Positions 25,010 through 33,473 of a stretch of 64,000 nucleotides of DNA are shown one piece after another. The notes beneath the pieces were generated by a model. It did not search any database. It had not been told where the DNA came from and saw only the letters and a program-made list of their open reading frames with translations. Both the position numbers and the translations under genes were made by a program. Position 1 is the stretch's first letter, and each line of letters opens with the position of its first letter. Source of the stretch: Planctomycetota bacterium (GTDB lineage Bacteria; Planctomycetota; Phycisphaerae; UBA1845; UTPLA1); assembly GCA_015654675.1 (NCBI GenBank), contig JAATGM010000005.1:82855-146854 (forward strand). The letters run 5' to 3'.

Positions 25010-25447
25010 TTAGGACGCGGTTTCAACAACCTGCCGGCCGTTGTACCCCGTGTCCAATTCATGCCAAAACCCGACGGTCGACTCGCCCAGCCGCCAGCAC
25101 AGATAGACCTCGCGGCCCTCGCGCATCGAAGGGAAATCGATCAATCCTGTCGCCCAGTCTTTCAGTTCACAGCCGATGTCCGAAAGCTCTTCCGCCAGGC
25201 CTCGCAGCTTTTCGACTGCCGCATGACTGGCGTCTTCAGTGGTGCGTCGCTGCTCGGCTGACGCCTTCTCAGGCAGCTCGTGGGCGCGCCGCTGCGCATC
25301 AACGACAACCTGATACTGAGCTACGACGTCCTCAACGATTCGTCGTACCAACGGCAACGTACGGTTCGCATGCTCCAATGTGAAAAACTTTTTCGGTTCT
25401 TCACGAGATGACCGTCGCCGCGGACGAGTTTTGGGGGATGAGTCCAT
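25010..25447 (-). CDS. DUF2203 family protein
   Basis: A 145-residue protein of the DUF2203 family. It opens with a basic N-terminal tail, then FTLEHANRTLPLVRRIVEDV, a long charged helical middle (coiled-coil-like), and the highly conserved end GLIDFPSMREGREVYLCW with FWHELDTGYNGRQ. No catalytic role is known for the family, and it is small and soluble. Start: ATG 25447 has AGGTGG 7 nt upstream, so it is preferred over ATG 25453. A strong terminator follows. It seems monocistronic. Confidence 0.88.
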   Translation of the reverse strand: MDSSPKTRPRRRSSREEPKKFFTLEHANRTLPLVRRIVEDVVAQYQVVVDAQRRAHELPEKASAEQRRTTEDASHAAVEKLRGLAEELSDIGCELKDWATGLIDFPSMREGREVYLCWRLGESTVGFWHELDTGYNGRQVVETAS

Positions 25448-25554
25448 GGGCATGCCACCTTTCCGCGATCGCCGGACGAGCGAATCGCTTCCTAATCAAC
25501 ACTAGCACCCACCCCATGGCGTGTCAACGAATGCTCAGCGATCTGCCGGCCTGT

Positions 25555-26130
25555 TTAATGCCCTTTTCCAGACGCCATCGCTGCAAAATTCGACATGATG
25601 CTGAGGCAGCCGCACGCCAGCATCAATCCGCAAACGATTAAGCTGAGAATCGATTGCCATCGCCGCCCTGTTCGACGCACGAGTCCCAGAATCGCGAAGA
25701 GCACGCCTGCAATTGAGGCGATTAGCGTCACAATCGAGCTTACAACCAGCATTGGTTCCTTGCTCGTCTGTTCCACGAATGCCGGCATTTGATCTTGCTG
25801 GAGCTTCAGGTCAGGCGCCATCCGTTTCATTACTTTGTATGAACCCGCGAACGCCAGGCAAAGGCAAAGGAGCACCACAATCGAACACACGAGCGACGCT
25901 GACGCAAACCAGTTCGATTGCGCCGGGGGAGTGAACTGCGGAATTGGACCGGCTGATGCAACTTGGGGCCCGGAATAGGCCGCCGTTGTGCTCGTCACGG
26001 CTGGTGGGACTAGCCCCGTCGGTGCATTCATCACTTTTCGGCAGTAGGGACATGTGACCGCCTGGCCGGCAAATTCGTCATCGACTTCGATGGGTTTCCC
26101 GCAAGTGGAGCACTGGAACTGAATGGGCAT
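25555..26130 (-). CDS. Zinc-ribbon membrane protein
   Basis: A 191-residue protein. Residues 1-32 form a zinc ribbon with Cys7-x2-Cys10 and Cys27-x2-Cys30. A Pro/Ser/Thr-rich linker (about 36-72) follows, and then three hydrophobic helices (about 74-96, 125-150 and 155-180) separated by a short loop. This layout, with the ribbon on the cytosolic side, is common in Planctomycetota proteins of unknown role; the membrane part resembles DUF4190-like segments. AGGAG lies about 7 nt before the ATG. It is divergent from nrdJ, with the intergenic region at 26131-26542 between them. Confidence 0.75.
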   Translation of the reverse strand: MPIQFQCSTCGKPIEVDDEFAGQAVTCPYCRKVMNAPTGLVPPAVTSTTAAYSGPQVASAGPIPQFTPPAQSNWFASASLVCSIVVLLCLCLAFAGSYKVMKRMAPDLKLQQDQMPAFVEQTSKEPMLVVSSIVTLIASIAGVLFAILGLVRRTGRRWQSILSLIVCGLMLACGCLSIMSNFAAMASGKGH

Positions 26131-26294
26131 GCAAACTCCTAATAACGCGATCTTCCTTGCTGACGCGGCCGCGATTCTAGAGTGACACTGCTATCGTTGC
26201 GACGAGTGGAATTGTGATTCGCGATGAATCGGATAGCCCAATCTTCGCCCGGCAACCAAGTTGCGGACAATCCGCGCGAAGTGCTAATCCTGCG
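26131..26294. other. Intergenic, upstream half of the nrdJ control region
   Basis: This non-coding stretch lies between the divergent zinc-ribbon gene and the nrdJ promoter. It is relatively AT-richer than the genes and includes several direct GC/AT mixed words, but I see no clear site here. The region as a whole (26131-26542) is 412 bases and its downstream part holds the promoter and leader described separately. Confidence 0.5.
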
Positions 26295-26322
26295 TTGACA
26301 TCTACAATATGTTGTGTACCAT
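26295..26322 (+). promoter_or_regulatory. nrdJ promoter overlapped by an NrdR-like box
   Basis: A perfect -35 TTGACA at 26295-26300 and a -10 TACCAT at 26317-26322 (4 of 6 matches) are spaced by 16 nt. The spacer holds CTACAATATGTTGTGT at 26302-26317, which matches the NrdR consensus acaCwAtATaTwGtgt at 13 of 16 positions, including all the strongly conserved ones. NrdR, the ATP/dATP-responsive repressor of ribonucleotide reductase genes, would block RNA polymerase here. Usually two boxes occur; I see only this one clearly. nrdR itself is not in the window. Confidence 0.78.
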
Positions 26323-26351
26323 CGCCCCTTGCCCTCCAAATCTGGGATGAG

Positions 26352-26542
26352 GGTGACCGATACAGGTGTTAGTCATGGCTAAGTTGATCGTATCGGTTGC
26401 CTCGAACGGTGAGCGAAGGGCACAAATACGCTCCAACCCGTTTGCTCGGTTCGAGTTAAGTAAAAAAGCTGGTTAAGGGAGAGTCGTTTGGCGCCCGGCG
26501 GCGTGGCCTCGTGCCCGTTGTCGGCTGAGACGGGGTTTTGTC
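26352..26542 (+). ncRNA. Structured 5' leader RNA of nrdJ, candidate riboswitch
   Basis: The 220-nt leader holds strong nested complementarity. GGTGACCGATAC (26352-26363) pairs over 12 bp, including two G-U, with GTATCGGTTGCC (26390-26401). An inner TTAG/CTAA stem lies at 26369-26372/26379-26382. CTCGAAC (26401-26407) pairs with GTTCGAG (26449-26455) around a GAGCG/CGCTC stem. Just before the start codon CCCGTT (26514-26519) can pair with GACGGG (26529-26534), which would mask the GGGG ribosome site. This resembles an aptamer plus expression platform. I did not find the conserved B12 box of cobalamin riboswitches, so the class is open. Confidence 0.55.
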
Positions 26543-29212
26543 ATGATCGTCAAAGCGATGGATCGAAAGACATCACGGCTCACGGATGACGCCGAGCACC
26601 TCGCATGCTTTACCGAGAATGCGGTCAAGGTATTGCGCGCTCGCTATCTGAAAAAGAACGAAAAGGGCGAGTGCGTAGAGGTCCCCGGCGACCTTTTTCG
26701 CCGCGTCGCCCACACCATCGCGTCCCCCGAGCGTCTCTATTCTGACGACCCCGAAGTCCGCAGCGAGTGGGAAGATCGTTTCTACAACCTGATGATCAGC
26801 CAGCAGTTCATGCCGAATAGCCCGACGCTCATGAACGCCGGCCGTGAAATGGGAATGCTGTCGGCTTGCTTCGTGCTGCCCGTCCGAGACTCAATCGATG
26901 AAATCTTTGATTCGATCAAGCACACGGCGCTGATTCAGAAGGCCGGCGGCGGGACGGGGTTCGCATTCGACGAACTTCGACCCACAGGCGATTTCATCAA
27001 ATCATCCGGCGGGACGACCAGCGGCCCGATCAGCTTCTGGCGGGCATTCAGTGAAGCGACCAACGCAATCCAGCAGGGTGCGTTCCGCCGCGGCGCGAAC
27101 ATGGGGATGATGAATATCCATCACCCCGACATCCTGAAGTTCCTGCATGCCAAAGAAGATCTGACGCAGTTCACCAATTACAACATCTCCGTCAAAGTCA
27201 CCGACGAATGGATGGACGCGTTCCTGGAATCTGCGACGTCGCCTCACTTGGTCCGCAATCCCCGCACCGGCAAAAACTATTGGCTGCCCAAGAGCTTGGC
27301 GATCTGGGATTACACCATCAGCGATCTGCCTGAGGCCGTCGTCGGCCATCAGCCGGCGGTTCCGGTGTACTCGCGGCAGGATATCTGGGACATCATCATT
27401 AAGAACGCATGGAAGACCGGCGAACCGGGCGTCGTCTTCATCGACCGGATCAATGAATACAACCCGACACCCCACATCGGTCGGATGGAAGCCACCAATC
27501 CGTGCGGCGAGCAGCCGCTCCTGCCTTACGAGGCCTGCAACCTCGGCAGTATCAATCTTGGGGCGTTTGTCACCGATGAGTGCACAACTCGCGCGGAAGT
27601 TGATTGGGACTCGCTGAAAACAGCGATCCACGAGTCGACCCGCTTCCTCGACAACGTCATCGATGCAAATCGCTATCCGCTGCCCGAGATCGACGCGATC
27701 TGCAAAGGCAACCGCAAGATTGGCCTCGGAGTGATGGGATTCGCAGACGCTCTTTACAAGCTTGGCGTTCGCTACGACTCGCCGGACGGCGTCGCGTGGG
27801 GCGAGCGCTTCATGAAATTCGTGAACGACGAGGCTCACAACTACTCAGAGAAACTCGCCCGCGAGAGAGGCAACTTCCCGAATTGGGAGGGAAGCCTCTG
27901 GGACACGAAGTATCACCGCCCGATGCGAAACGCCTGCACGACGACTGTTGCTCCGACCGGCACGATCAGCATCATTGCCAACTGCTCCGGCGGCATCGAG
28001 CCGATGTTCAGTCTCGCGTTTTTCCGAAACGTTTTGAAAGGCCAGGCCGAAGGCCGGAAGCCGTTGATCGAGATCAACGACACCTTCCTTCGCGTTGCCA
28101 GGCATCGCGGATTCTATAGCGAGGGTCTGATGGATCAGATCGCCAGGGATGGCACCCTCGCTTCAATTGACGCCGTCCCTGCGGATGTCAAACACGTGTT
28201 CGTTTGTGCCCACGACATCCGACCCGATTGGCACATGAAGATGCAGGCCGCTTTCCAACGGCATTGCGACGCCAGCATCTCAAAGACGATCAACTTCCCC
28301 CATGACGCCAATGCGAATGACGTCGAGCAGATCTATCGCATGGCCTACGAGCTTCGCTGCAAAGGCGTCACTGTCTATCGAGATGGTTGTCGCTCCAGCC
28401 AGCCCATGGCTCTGAAGGACTCGGAGAAGTTGCATCAAAAGAACGAGACCGTGGCATCCGAACCGGTCAAACTTAATGGCGACACGCCCGACCTCGCCGC
28501 GGCCGGCGCACGGATCAGCACCGAGACCAATCTTTTCGGCGAGCGGATCACCCGCGTCGATCCGCCGGCCGTTCCTTCGTTGGAGCCGCAGCCGCTGCCG
28601 GCGATTGTCTCGGGCCTGCGAATCCGCCAAATGACGCCCTTCGGCAACATGCACGTCAACATCACTGTCGATGCCAGGGCCGAGCGGGAATTGGAAGTAT
28701 TTGCCCAGCTTGGCAAGGGTGGCGACCTGGCCAACAGCGACCTCGAAGCCATTTGCCGGATGATCAGTCTGTGGTTGCGGGCGGGTGGAGCCCTTACGCA
28801 TGTCATCAAGCAGCTCGCCGGAATCGGTTCGAGCTTGCAAATCCCGACTCGAACTGGCCGGATCATGTCGCTGGGCGACGGGTTGGCCCAGGCCCTCAAG
28901 CGCTACTTGAAGGCCAAAGAACGCCACGGCTTGAAGGCCATCCTGCTCGGCGACGTGGACCCAGCCGTTTTGGAAAACGACGCACCTTCGATGCCGGCCA
29001 ATGGACACACTGAAGAAGGTCCGGCCCCGCTCGTCGGACGGCCGGCGACGTCGGCTCTGGCGGGCGCGCACGGCGCGGTCGCGCCCGATCAGGGCCTCCC
29101 GCTTGACCGGCCGGCATACGGTTTCAAGCTCAAATGCCCGGAGTGCAATTCGGGCCTCGAATTGTCGGAGGGTTGCAAGAAGTGCCATCACTGCGGATGG
29201 GCCCAATGCTGA
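26543..29212 (+). CDS. nrdJ: Vitamin B12-dependent ribonucleotide reductase (class II)
   Basis: An 889-residue adenosylcobalamin-dependent RNR that reduces ribonucleotides to deoxyribonucleotides. N-terminal motifs MPNSPTLMNAGRE, GMLSACFVLPV and KAGGGTGFAFDELRP are typical, with the active-site Cys321 in NPCGEQPLLPYEACNLGS. PTGTISIIANCSGGIEP follows, then a C-terminal TSCPD-like domain near residues 690-800. The end has two CxxC pairs, KCPECNSG and KKCHHCG, plus a final Cys. These suit a C-terminal redox/zinc ribbon. The start is ATG 26543 after a GGGG site. It has its own promoter, NrdR box, structured leader and terminator, and probably supplies dNTPs without needing oxygen. Confidence 0.95.
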   Translation: MIVKAMDRKTSRLTDDAEHLACFTENAVKVLRARYLKKNEKGECVEVPGDLFRRVAHTIASPERLYSDDPEVRSEWEDRFYNLMISQQFMPNSPTLMNAGREMGMLSACFVLPVRDSIDEIFDSIKHTALIQKAGGGTGFAFDELRPTGDFIKSSGGTTSGPISFWRAFSEATNAIQQGAFRRGANMGMMNIHHPDILKFLHAKEDLTQFTNYNISVKVTDEWMDAFLESATSPHLVRNPRTGKNYWLPKSLAIWDYTISDLPEAVVGHQPAVPVYSRQDIWDIIIKNAWKTGEPGVVFIDRINEYNPTPHIGRMEATNPCGEQPLLPYEACNLGSINLGAFVTDECTTRAEVDWDSLKTAIHESTRFLDNVIDANRYPLPEIDAICKGNRKIGLGVMGFADALYKLGVRYDSPDGVAWGERFMKFVNDEAHNYSEKLARERGNFPNWEGSLWDTKYHRPMRNACTTTVAPTGTISIIANCSGGIEPMFSLAFFRNVLKGQAEGRKPLIEINDTFLRVARHRGFYSEGLMDQIARDGTLASIDAVPADVKHVFVCAHDIRPDWHMKMQAAFQRHCDASISKTINFPHDANANDVEQIYRMAYELRCKGVTVYRDGCRSSQPMALKDSEKLHQKNETVASEPVKLNGDTPDLAAAGARISTETNLFGERITRVDPPAVPSLEPQPLPAIVSGLRIRQMTPFGNMHVNITVDARAERELEVFAQLGKGGDLANSDLEAICRMISLWLRAGGALTHVIKQLAGIGSSLQIPTRTGRIMSLGDGLAQALKRYLKAKERHGLKAILLGDVDPAVLENDAPSMPANGHTEEGPAPLVGRPATSALAGAHGAVAPDQGLPLDRPAYGFKLKCPECNSGLELSEGCKKCHHCGWAQC

Positions 29213-29366
29213 TTCAGGTTTTTCCGCAGGACTGCCGATAGAACAATCGGCAATTTCTGCGGACCGACCGGCTTCGGCCGACCAACCGCGGGAAGGCGAT
29301 TATCCGAGGGTAAGTAGGCCCCCTGATCCTGTGAGGGAAATAGGAGCTGGCTTCTTTCCCCTCCGG

Positions 29367-29411
29367 AAAGCACCGGGAAACCCCTAGCGGGTGCTCGGTG
29401 CTTTCTTTTTT
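29367..29411. terminator. Terminator shared by nrdJ and the opposite hydrolase gene
   Basis: AAAGCACCG at 29367-29375 pairs with CGGTGCTTT at 29396-29404, followed on the plus strand by TTTCTTTTTT. It can end nrdJ transcription. It overlaps the last codons of the minus-strand hydrolase, whose stop is at 29384. Confidence 0.72.
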
Positions 29412-30580
29412 CCCCTGGCCTGATCGAAGAACTCAACCACCCGCTTTTGATAGCCCTCGAAGTCGGTCGTCATGATGTTGCTGTGGGGTCCGGGGCCGAG
29501 CCACTTTGCCTTCGGTTCGCGAGCACAGTCGTAAAGCAAGTCCATGTTTTCAGGGGGAATAAGGACGTCATCTGCTCCGTGGATCAGGAGCACCGGCCGC
29601 GGACTGATTTTCGCGATTGCATCGCGCGCATCGACTTGCGTCATCGATCGCCCCGCGTGAAGGGATATCCCCGCGAGCAAGAGCTTCATATAGACAGGAC
29701 CGATGATGGGGACGCGCCGCGCCTGTTGCTCTGCTAAAGCTGGCGCGGACAGAAATGCGCTATCGAGCACAACGCCTTCTACACGTGGGTCATCAGCGGC
29801 CTCGCGTACGAGTGCCATTGCTCCCATGGAAGAGCCAAGCCCGAATACGTGCTTGGCCTGGGCGGGCCGCTCGTTCTTCAACCAATCGACAGCCGCGCGA
29901 ACGTCTGCGGTCTCGAATAGCCCAAACGTCGCTGTGTGCCCGTCGCTGTCGCCGTGCCCTCGAAAATCGAAGATCAACGCGTTGTAGCCACAACCCGCAA
30001 AGACGCTCAGGAAGTCGATGAAGTTTCCCTTATTGGCGCCCAGTCCGTGGCAGATCACGACGGTGGAGTCCGCGCCGCGCTGCGGCATGAACCAGCCGGA
30101 AAGGGTCAGCCCGTCGGCGGTCTTGAAGGTCACCGGTTCCAGATTGAGGTAAGCATACGCACCGAGATCGATCGCATTTCCGATCTTGATCCGATGAATG
30201 AGCGAGCCGACCAGAAGCGGAACAAATACACAGATCACGAGCAGGGCGCGGGCCGGCCCGATGAACTGAGTCACGGCAATCATGCCACGGTGCGGATCGC
30301 CGCGCTTTTTCGCAAGCCGTCCCCATCTGCGGTAGCGCTCGCCGATATGTCCGACGCTACGCTTCCAGACGCCCCATGCCAGCCGCCATCCGACGAGAAA
30401 CCAGAACGCCAGCAGCACTTCTACCCAAAGAACCCGGCCGCGAGCAGCATGTGCCGCGAACGCCTCTGCTGCCGCGATCACCGGCACCATTACGAGGACG
30501 TACAAAGCGAAGCCGCGCCAAGGCAATCGACGTACGCGCGGCCAGCCAAACCCGAGAATCGCCCCCAATGCGGGCGGCAT
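29384..30580 (-). CDS. Alpha/beta hydrolase with N-terminal membrane segments
   Basis: A 398-residue protein. Residues 1-130 contain three hydrophobic helices (about 24-42, 51-68 and 107-125), then an alpha/beta hydrolase domain begins. VVICHGLGANKG forms the oxyanion region, GLGSSMGAMAL holds the nucleophile Ser, IHGADDVLIP the Asp and GPGPHSN the His. The domain probably faces outside or the cytosol depending on topology. The true N-terminus is doubtful: the frame is open upstream without ATG, and another frame (ATG 30708) encodes a further helix running into this one, so a frameshift is possible. The last codons lie inside the nrdJ terminator. Confidence 0.8.
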   Translation of the reverse strand: MPPALGAILGFGWPRVRRLPWRGFALYVLVMVPVIAAAEAFAAHAARGRVLWVEVLLAFWFLVGWRLAWGVWKRSVGHIGERYRRWGRLAKKRGDPHRGMIAVTQFIGPARALLVICVFVPLLVGSLIHRIKIGNAIDLGAYAYLNLEPVTFKTADGLTLSGWFMPQRGADSTVVICHGLGANKGNFIDFLSVFAGCGYNALIFDFRGHGDSDGHTATFGLFETADVRAAVDWLKNERPAQAKHVFGLGSSMGAMALVREAADDPRVEGVVLDSAFLSAPALAEQQARRVPIIGPVYMKLLLAGISLHAGRSMTQVDARDAIAKISPRPVLLIHGADDVLIPPENMDLLYDCAREPKAKWLGPGPHSNIMTTDFEGYQKRVVEFFDQARGKKKAPSTR

Positions 30581-30785
30581 GACGAGGAGTAGGCTTCGTC
30601 TAGGTGAAAGACGAGCGGGCGAAGAGCAAAAACGGCGACGATGCTCGCAGCGCCGATTGCCGTGAATAATGCAAGTCGTGGCGTCGTGGACCGGTGTCCC
30701 GCTTTCATCCGATTAAGCTTGCGCATCGAATGTCTTGTGATATAACGCGAGCATGGCGGCGGCTTTGCTGATCATCGCTGGTTCC

Positions 30786-31304
30786 CTAAGACGGCGGACT
30801 TGAGGCGGCCCGCCGGAGGTTGAGGATGAGCTCGACTTCCCCCAGGTGACGGTTGAGTCGCTGGGCGATCTCCTGCGACGCCAGACCCTCGTCGGCCAGC
30901 ACGTAGACCTGATTCGTACGCGGCTCCGTTGGTTCCGGCGGCAGGGTCGCTGTAATCGGCGGAGCCGCCGGCGTGCTGCCATTCAACTTCTTGATCCGCT
31001 GATCGGCCTCAGCGATGGCCCGGTTAAGGCGGGCAACGCCGTCGTCAATCTGGGAAGAGAGTCGCTGCGAAAGTTGTTCGAGGTCTTTGAGCAGGTCCTC
31101 AATATCGCCGCGGACTTGCTGTTCCTCGCGGACGGCCCCATCGATCTCGCGCCGGTACTGCTTGGCGGAGGGTCCGCCCGACTTCTTCCTCACCGCCAGC
31201 GAGATGAGAACAAGAGCCAGCAGTACGCCCGCGAGAATCATGAGCTGGCGCGGACTGGCGTCCAGCCCGGAACCGGTGGCGGCGGCAAGAAATGCGGTGG
31301 TCAT
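30786..31304 (-). CDS. DUF6115-like membrane-anchored coiled-coil protein
   Basis: A 172-residue protein. Residues about 18-40 form a single membrane helix (LMILAGVLLALVLISLAV), residues 50-110 a charged coiled coil, then a Pro/Thr-rich linker. The C-terminal VYVLADEGLASQEIAQRLN plus GEVELILNLR resembles the helix-turn-helix-like end of DUF6115/SwrB-type proteins, which bind partners such as flagellar or motility proteins in Firmicutes. Start: ATG 31304, whose ATGA overlaps the larC stop; the upstream in-frame codons are not needed. It is therefore translated in the larC operon. The function is unproven. Confidence 0.72.
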   Translation of the reverse strand: MTTAFLAAATGSGLDASPRQLMILAGVLLALVLISLAVRKKSGGPSAKQYRREIDGAVREEQQVRGDIEDLLKDLEQLSQRLSSQIDDGVARLNRAIAEADQRIKKLNGSTPAAPPITATLPPEPTEPRTNQVYVLADEGLASQEIAQRLNRHLGEVELILNLRRAASSPPS

Positions 31305-32485
31305 GCTTGCTTCGCATACGCAGTGTGCCACGCACGCCGTGCTTCGTCCATGACATCGCGCAGCGCCGCCGAGTGCTTGCGAGCCGCCGCCGCGCAGTCG
31401 TCAAACTCCGGCGAAGCGATAACGACACTGCCGGCTCGCCGGCCGACCTTGACGCGGATGGTTCCAAAGCGCGTCTCGACCGGGTCAATGGTCCGGGCAA
31501 GCGTGCTCCGGCGGCAGTTGTATCGCCGCACGCCGAACGTCGTCGTCTCGACGAACAGGATGCTCTCAAGAGCGTCGGCAAGTTGCGGCGTCGCGATGTC
31601 GGAAAGCTTGAGCCCGGGCCGGCTCTTCTTCATGGTGATAGCGCTGGTCGCAACGTCGAGCGCACCTGCCTCAAGCAGTCGATCTGTGACGTAGCCGATG
31701 GTCTGCGGGGTCGTATCGTCGAGGTTGGCTTCAAGGACGACAACTTCGTCGCTTTCCGCGCCATCAGCGGACGCTTCGCTAATAAGCACGCGCAGCAGGT
31801 TGGGCCGCGTCTGGCCCTCGCGTGTGCCGGCCCCATAGCCGATGGCCGCCAGTTTCATATTCGGAAGCGGCCCGAATCGCTGGGCGAGGGTTGTGAGAAT
31901 AGCCGCGCCGGTAGGCGTCGTAAGCTCGCCGGGCTCATCGGTAGCAAGGATGGGAATGCCCTTTAGCAGTGCAGCCGTGCCAGGCGCCGGAACGGGCATG
32001 ATGCCATGCTCGCATTTGACAGTGCCATGGCCGGTCGGGATGGCGGAGCATTCGACTCGCGTAATGCCGAGCCGATGGAGTCCCGCAACCGCGCCGACGA
32101 CATCGACGATGGCATCGACTGCGCCGACTTCGTGGAAGTGGACCTTCTCGATGGTGCTGTTGTGCGCAGCCGCTTCGGCCTCAGCCAGGCGCGTGAAGAT
32201 GGCCCGGGCCTGCGTGCGAACGGCATCGGAGAGCGAAGACTTGTCCAGGATCTCAACGATGTGCTTCAAGTGTCGATGCCCCGGTTTGCCGGTCATACGA
32301 ACGTCGACCTTGGTAGCCGCAAAGCCCTGCTTCTTGATCTTTTGGATGTCGAGCGAGTAATCGGCGAGGTTCAGCTTCGCCAGTTCTTCGCGAAGTGCGT
32401 CGGCCGGCAGGCCGGCGTCAACCAGCGCCCCAAGGATCATGTCTCCGCTGGCGCCGCTGAAGCAGTCAAAGTAGGCAAGTTTCAT
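31301..32485 (-). CDS. larC: Nickel-pincer cofactor nickel insertase
   Basis: A 394-residue LarC, the CTP-dependent enzyme that inserts nickel into the pyridinium-dithiocarboxylate cofactor used by lactate racemase and other enzymes of the LarA family. Visible family marks are the N-terminal YFDCFSGASGDMILGAL, HLKHI, HFHEVGAVDAIVDVVG with the His/Asp metal-like residues, and EANLDDTTPQTIGY. In Lactobacillus the protein is made by frameshifting from two frames; here it is one continuous frame. larA, larB and larE are not in the window. The ATG at 32485 is preferred; ATG 32494 is also possible. It is followed, with ATGA overlap, by the coiled-coil gene. Confidence 0.88.
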   Translation of the reverse strand: MKLAYFDCFSGASGDMILGALVDAGLPADALREELAKLNLADYSLDIQKIKKQGFAATKVDVRMTGKPGHRHLKHIVEILDKSSLSDAVRTQARAIFTRLAEAEAAAHNSTIEKVHFHEVGAVDAIVDVVGAVAGLHRLGITRVECSAIPTGHGTVKCEHGIMPVPAPGTAALLKGIPILATDEPGELTTPTGAAILTTLAQRFGPLPNMKLAAIGYGAGTREGQTRPNLLRVLISEASADGAESDEVVVLEANLDDTTPQTIGYVTDRLLEAGALDVATSAITMKKSRPGLKLSDIATPQLADALESILFVETTTFGVRRYNCRRSTLARTIDPVETRFGTIRVKVGRRAGSVVIASPEFDDCAAAARKHSAALRDVMDEARRAWHTAYAKQA

Positions 32486-32594
32486 ACTTGGCATTTTCTC
32501 CCTTGGGGGAGCGTAATGCGCGTTTGCAGGCGCGGCAACGCAGGCCCGTTTCTCTATAATCGGCGCGGGGCACGTCGAGCCGCGGAGTCGCCGC

Positions 32595-33473
32595 ATGCCT
32601 GTTCGCTCACCGGTTGTCGCGGGACGCTTCTACCCATCGCGAGCGGCGGACTGCCGACGTGAGCTTGAAGCGAGTCTACCTCAAGCGGGCCAGCTGCCCG
32701 AAATCGCAGGCCAGGTAATCGGCGGCATCGGCCCGCATGCCGGCTGGGCCTGCAGCGGCGCGGTCATGGCCATGACGGCCGAGGCATTGGGCCGGAGGCG
32801 GGGAGTCAGAGCAGTGATTGTGTTTGGGGCCGTGCATGTACGGGGGGTAAACGCGGCAGCGGTGTATCCGTCGGGAGCTTGGGAAGCGCCGCTGGGCGCC
32901 TCGAAGATCGATGAGGAACTGGCCGGGGCGATCGTGGCGGCGGGCATTGCGGCGAATCCGGAAGCCCACCAATTCGAACACAGCATCGAGGTTCAGATAC
33001 CGTTTGTTCAGCACTATCTGCCAGAGGCCAAGATCGTGCCGATCATGGTTCCTCCCGACGACGAGGCCCACGAAGTCGGTGCTGCGGTCGCGCGGGTCTG
33101 TCGCGCGGCCGACGCGGAAGTGCTCTTCCTGGGATCAAGCGATCTGACGCACTATGGCCCGGCATACGACTTTATGCCGAAGGGTGTCGGCGCCGCGGGG
33201 CTCGGCTGGGCGAAGGAGCACAATGACAGGCGGATGATCGAGGCGATGCTTCGCATGGATGCGGCGGCCATCGTCCCCGAGGCCGAAGCGCACTGGAACG
33301 CCTGCGGTGCGGGCGCGATCGCGGCAACAATTGCGGCATGTCTCGAATCGGGGGCCAACGAAGCCGCGCTCCTCCGGCACACAACCAGCTACGAAGTCCT
33401 GCGCGAGCGACTGGGAGAACCCGCGGAAGACGCGGTGGGATATGCGGGCGTGGCGTTCTCAAGGGTTGATTAG
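32595..33473 (+). CDS. AmmeMemoRadiSam system protein B, Memo family
   Basis: A 292-residue Memo-fold protein, related to LigB-type dioxygenases. GPHAGWACSG (about 45-54), EHSIEVQIPF in the middle and GSSDLTHYGP later supply the His residues, and WNACGAGA holds the Cys of the metal site. Memo acts with AMMECR1 and a radical-SAM protein in many bacteria; those partners are not here. The reaction is not settled, though some relatives are oxidoreductases. A TATAAT at 32555-32560 gives a probable -10. The gene is divergent from larC and its stop overlaps the rsmB stop by a few bases. Confidence 0.88.
   Translation: MPVRSPVVAGRFYPSRAADCRRELEASLPQAGQLPEIAGQVIGGIGPHAGWACSGAVMAMTAEALGRRRGVRAVIVFGAVHVRGVNAAAVYPSGAWEAPLGASKIDEELAGAIVAAGIAANPEAHQFEHSIEVQIPFVQHYLPEAKIVPIMVPPDDEAHEVGAAVARVCRAADAEVLFLGSSDLTHYGPAYDFMPKGVGAAGLGWAKEHNDRRMIEAMLRMDAAAIVPEAEAHWNACGAGAIAATIAACLESGANEAALLRHTTSYEVLRERLGEPAEDAVGYAGVAFSRVD

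Noticed and set aside
26323..26542. Canonical cobalamin riboswitch upstream of nrdJ
   Set aside because: The leader is structured, but I could not find the conserved B12 box or the usual flanking core, so I describe it only as an unclassified leader.
28280..29206. 308-codon frame antisense to the end of nrdJ
   Set aside because: nrdJ is unambiguous there; the antisense frame exists because high GC leaves few stops.
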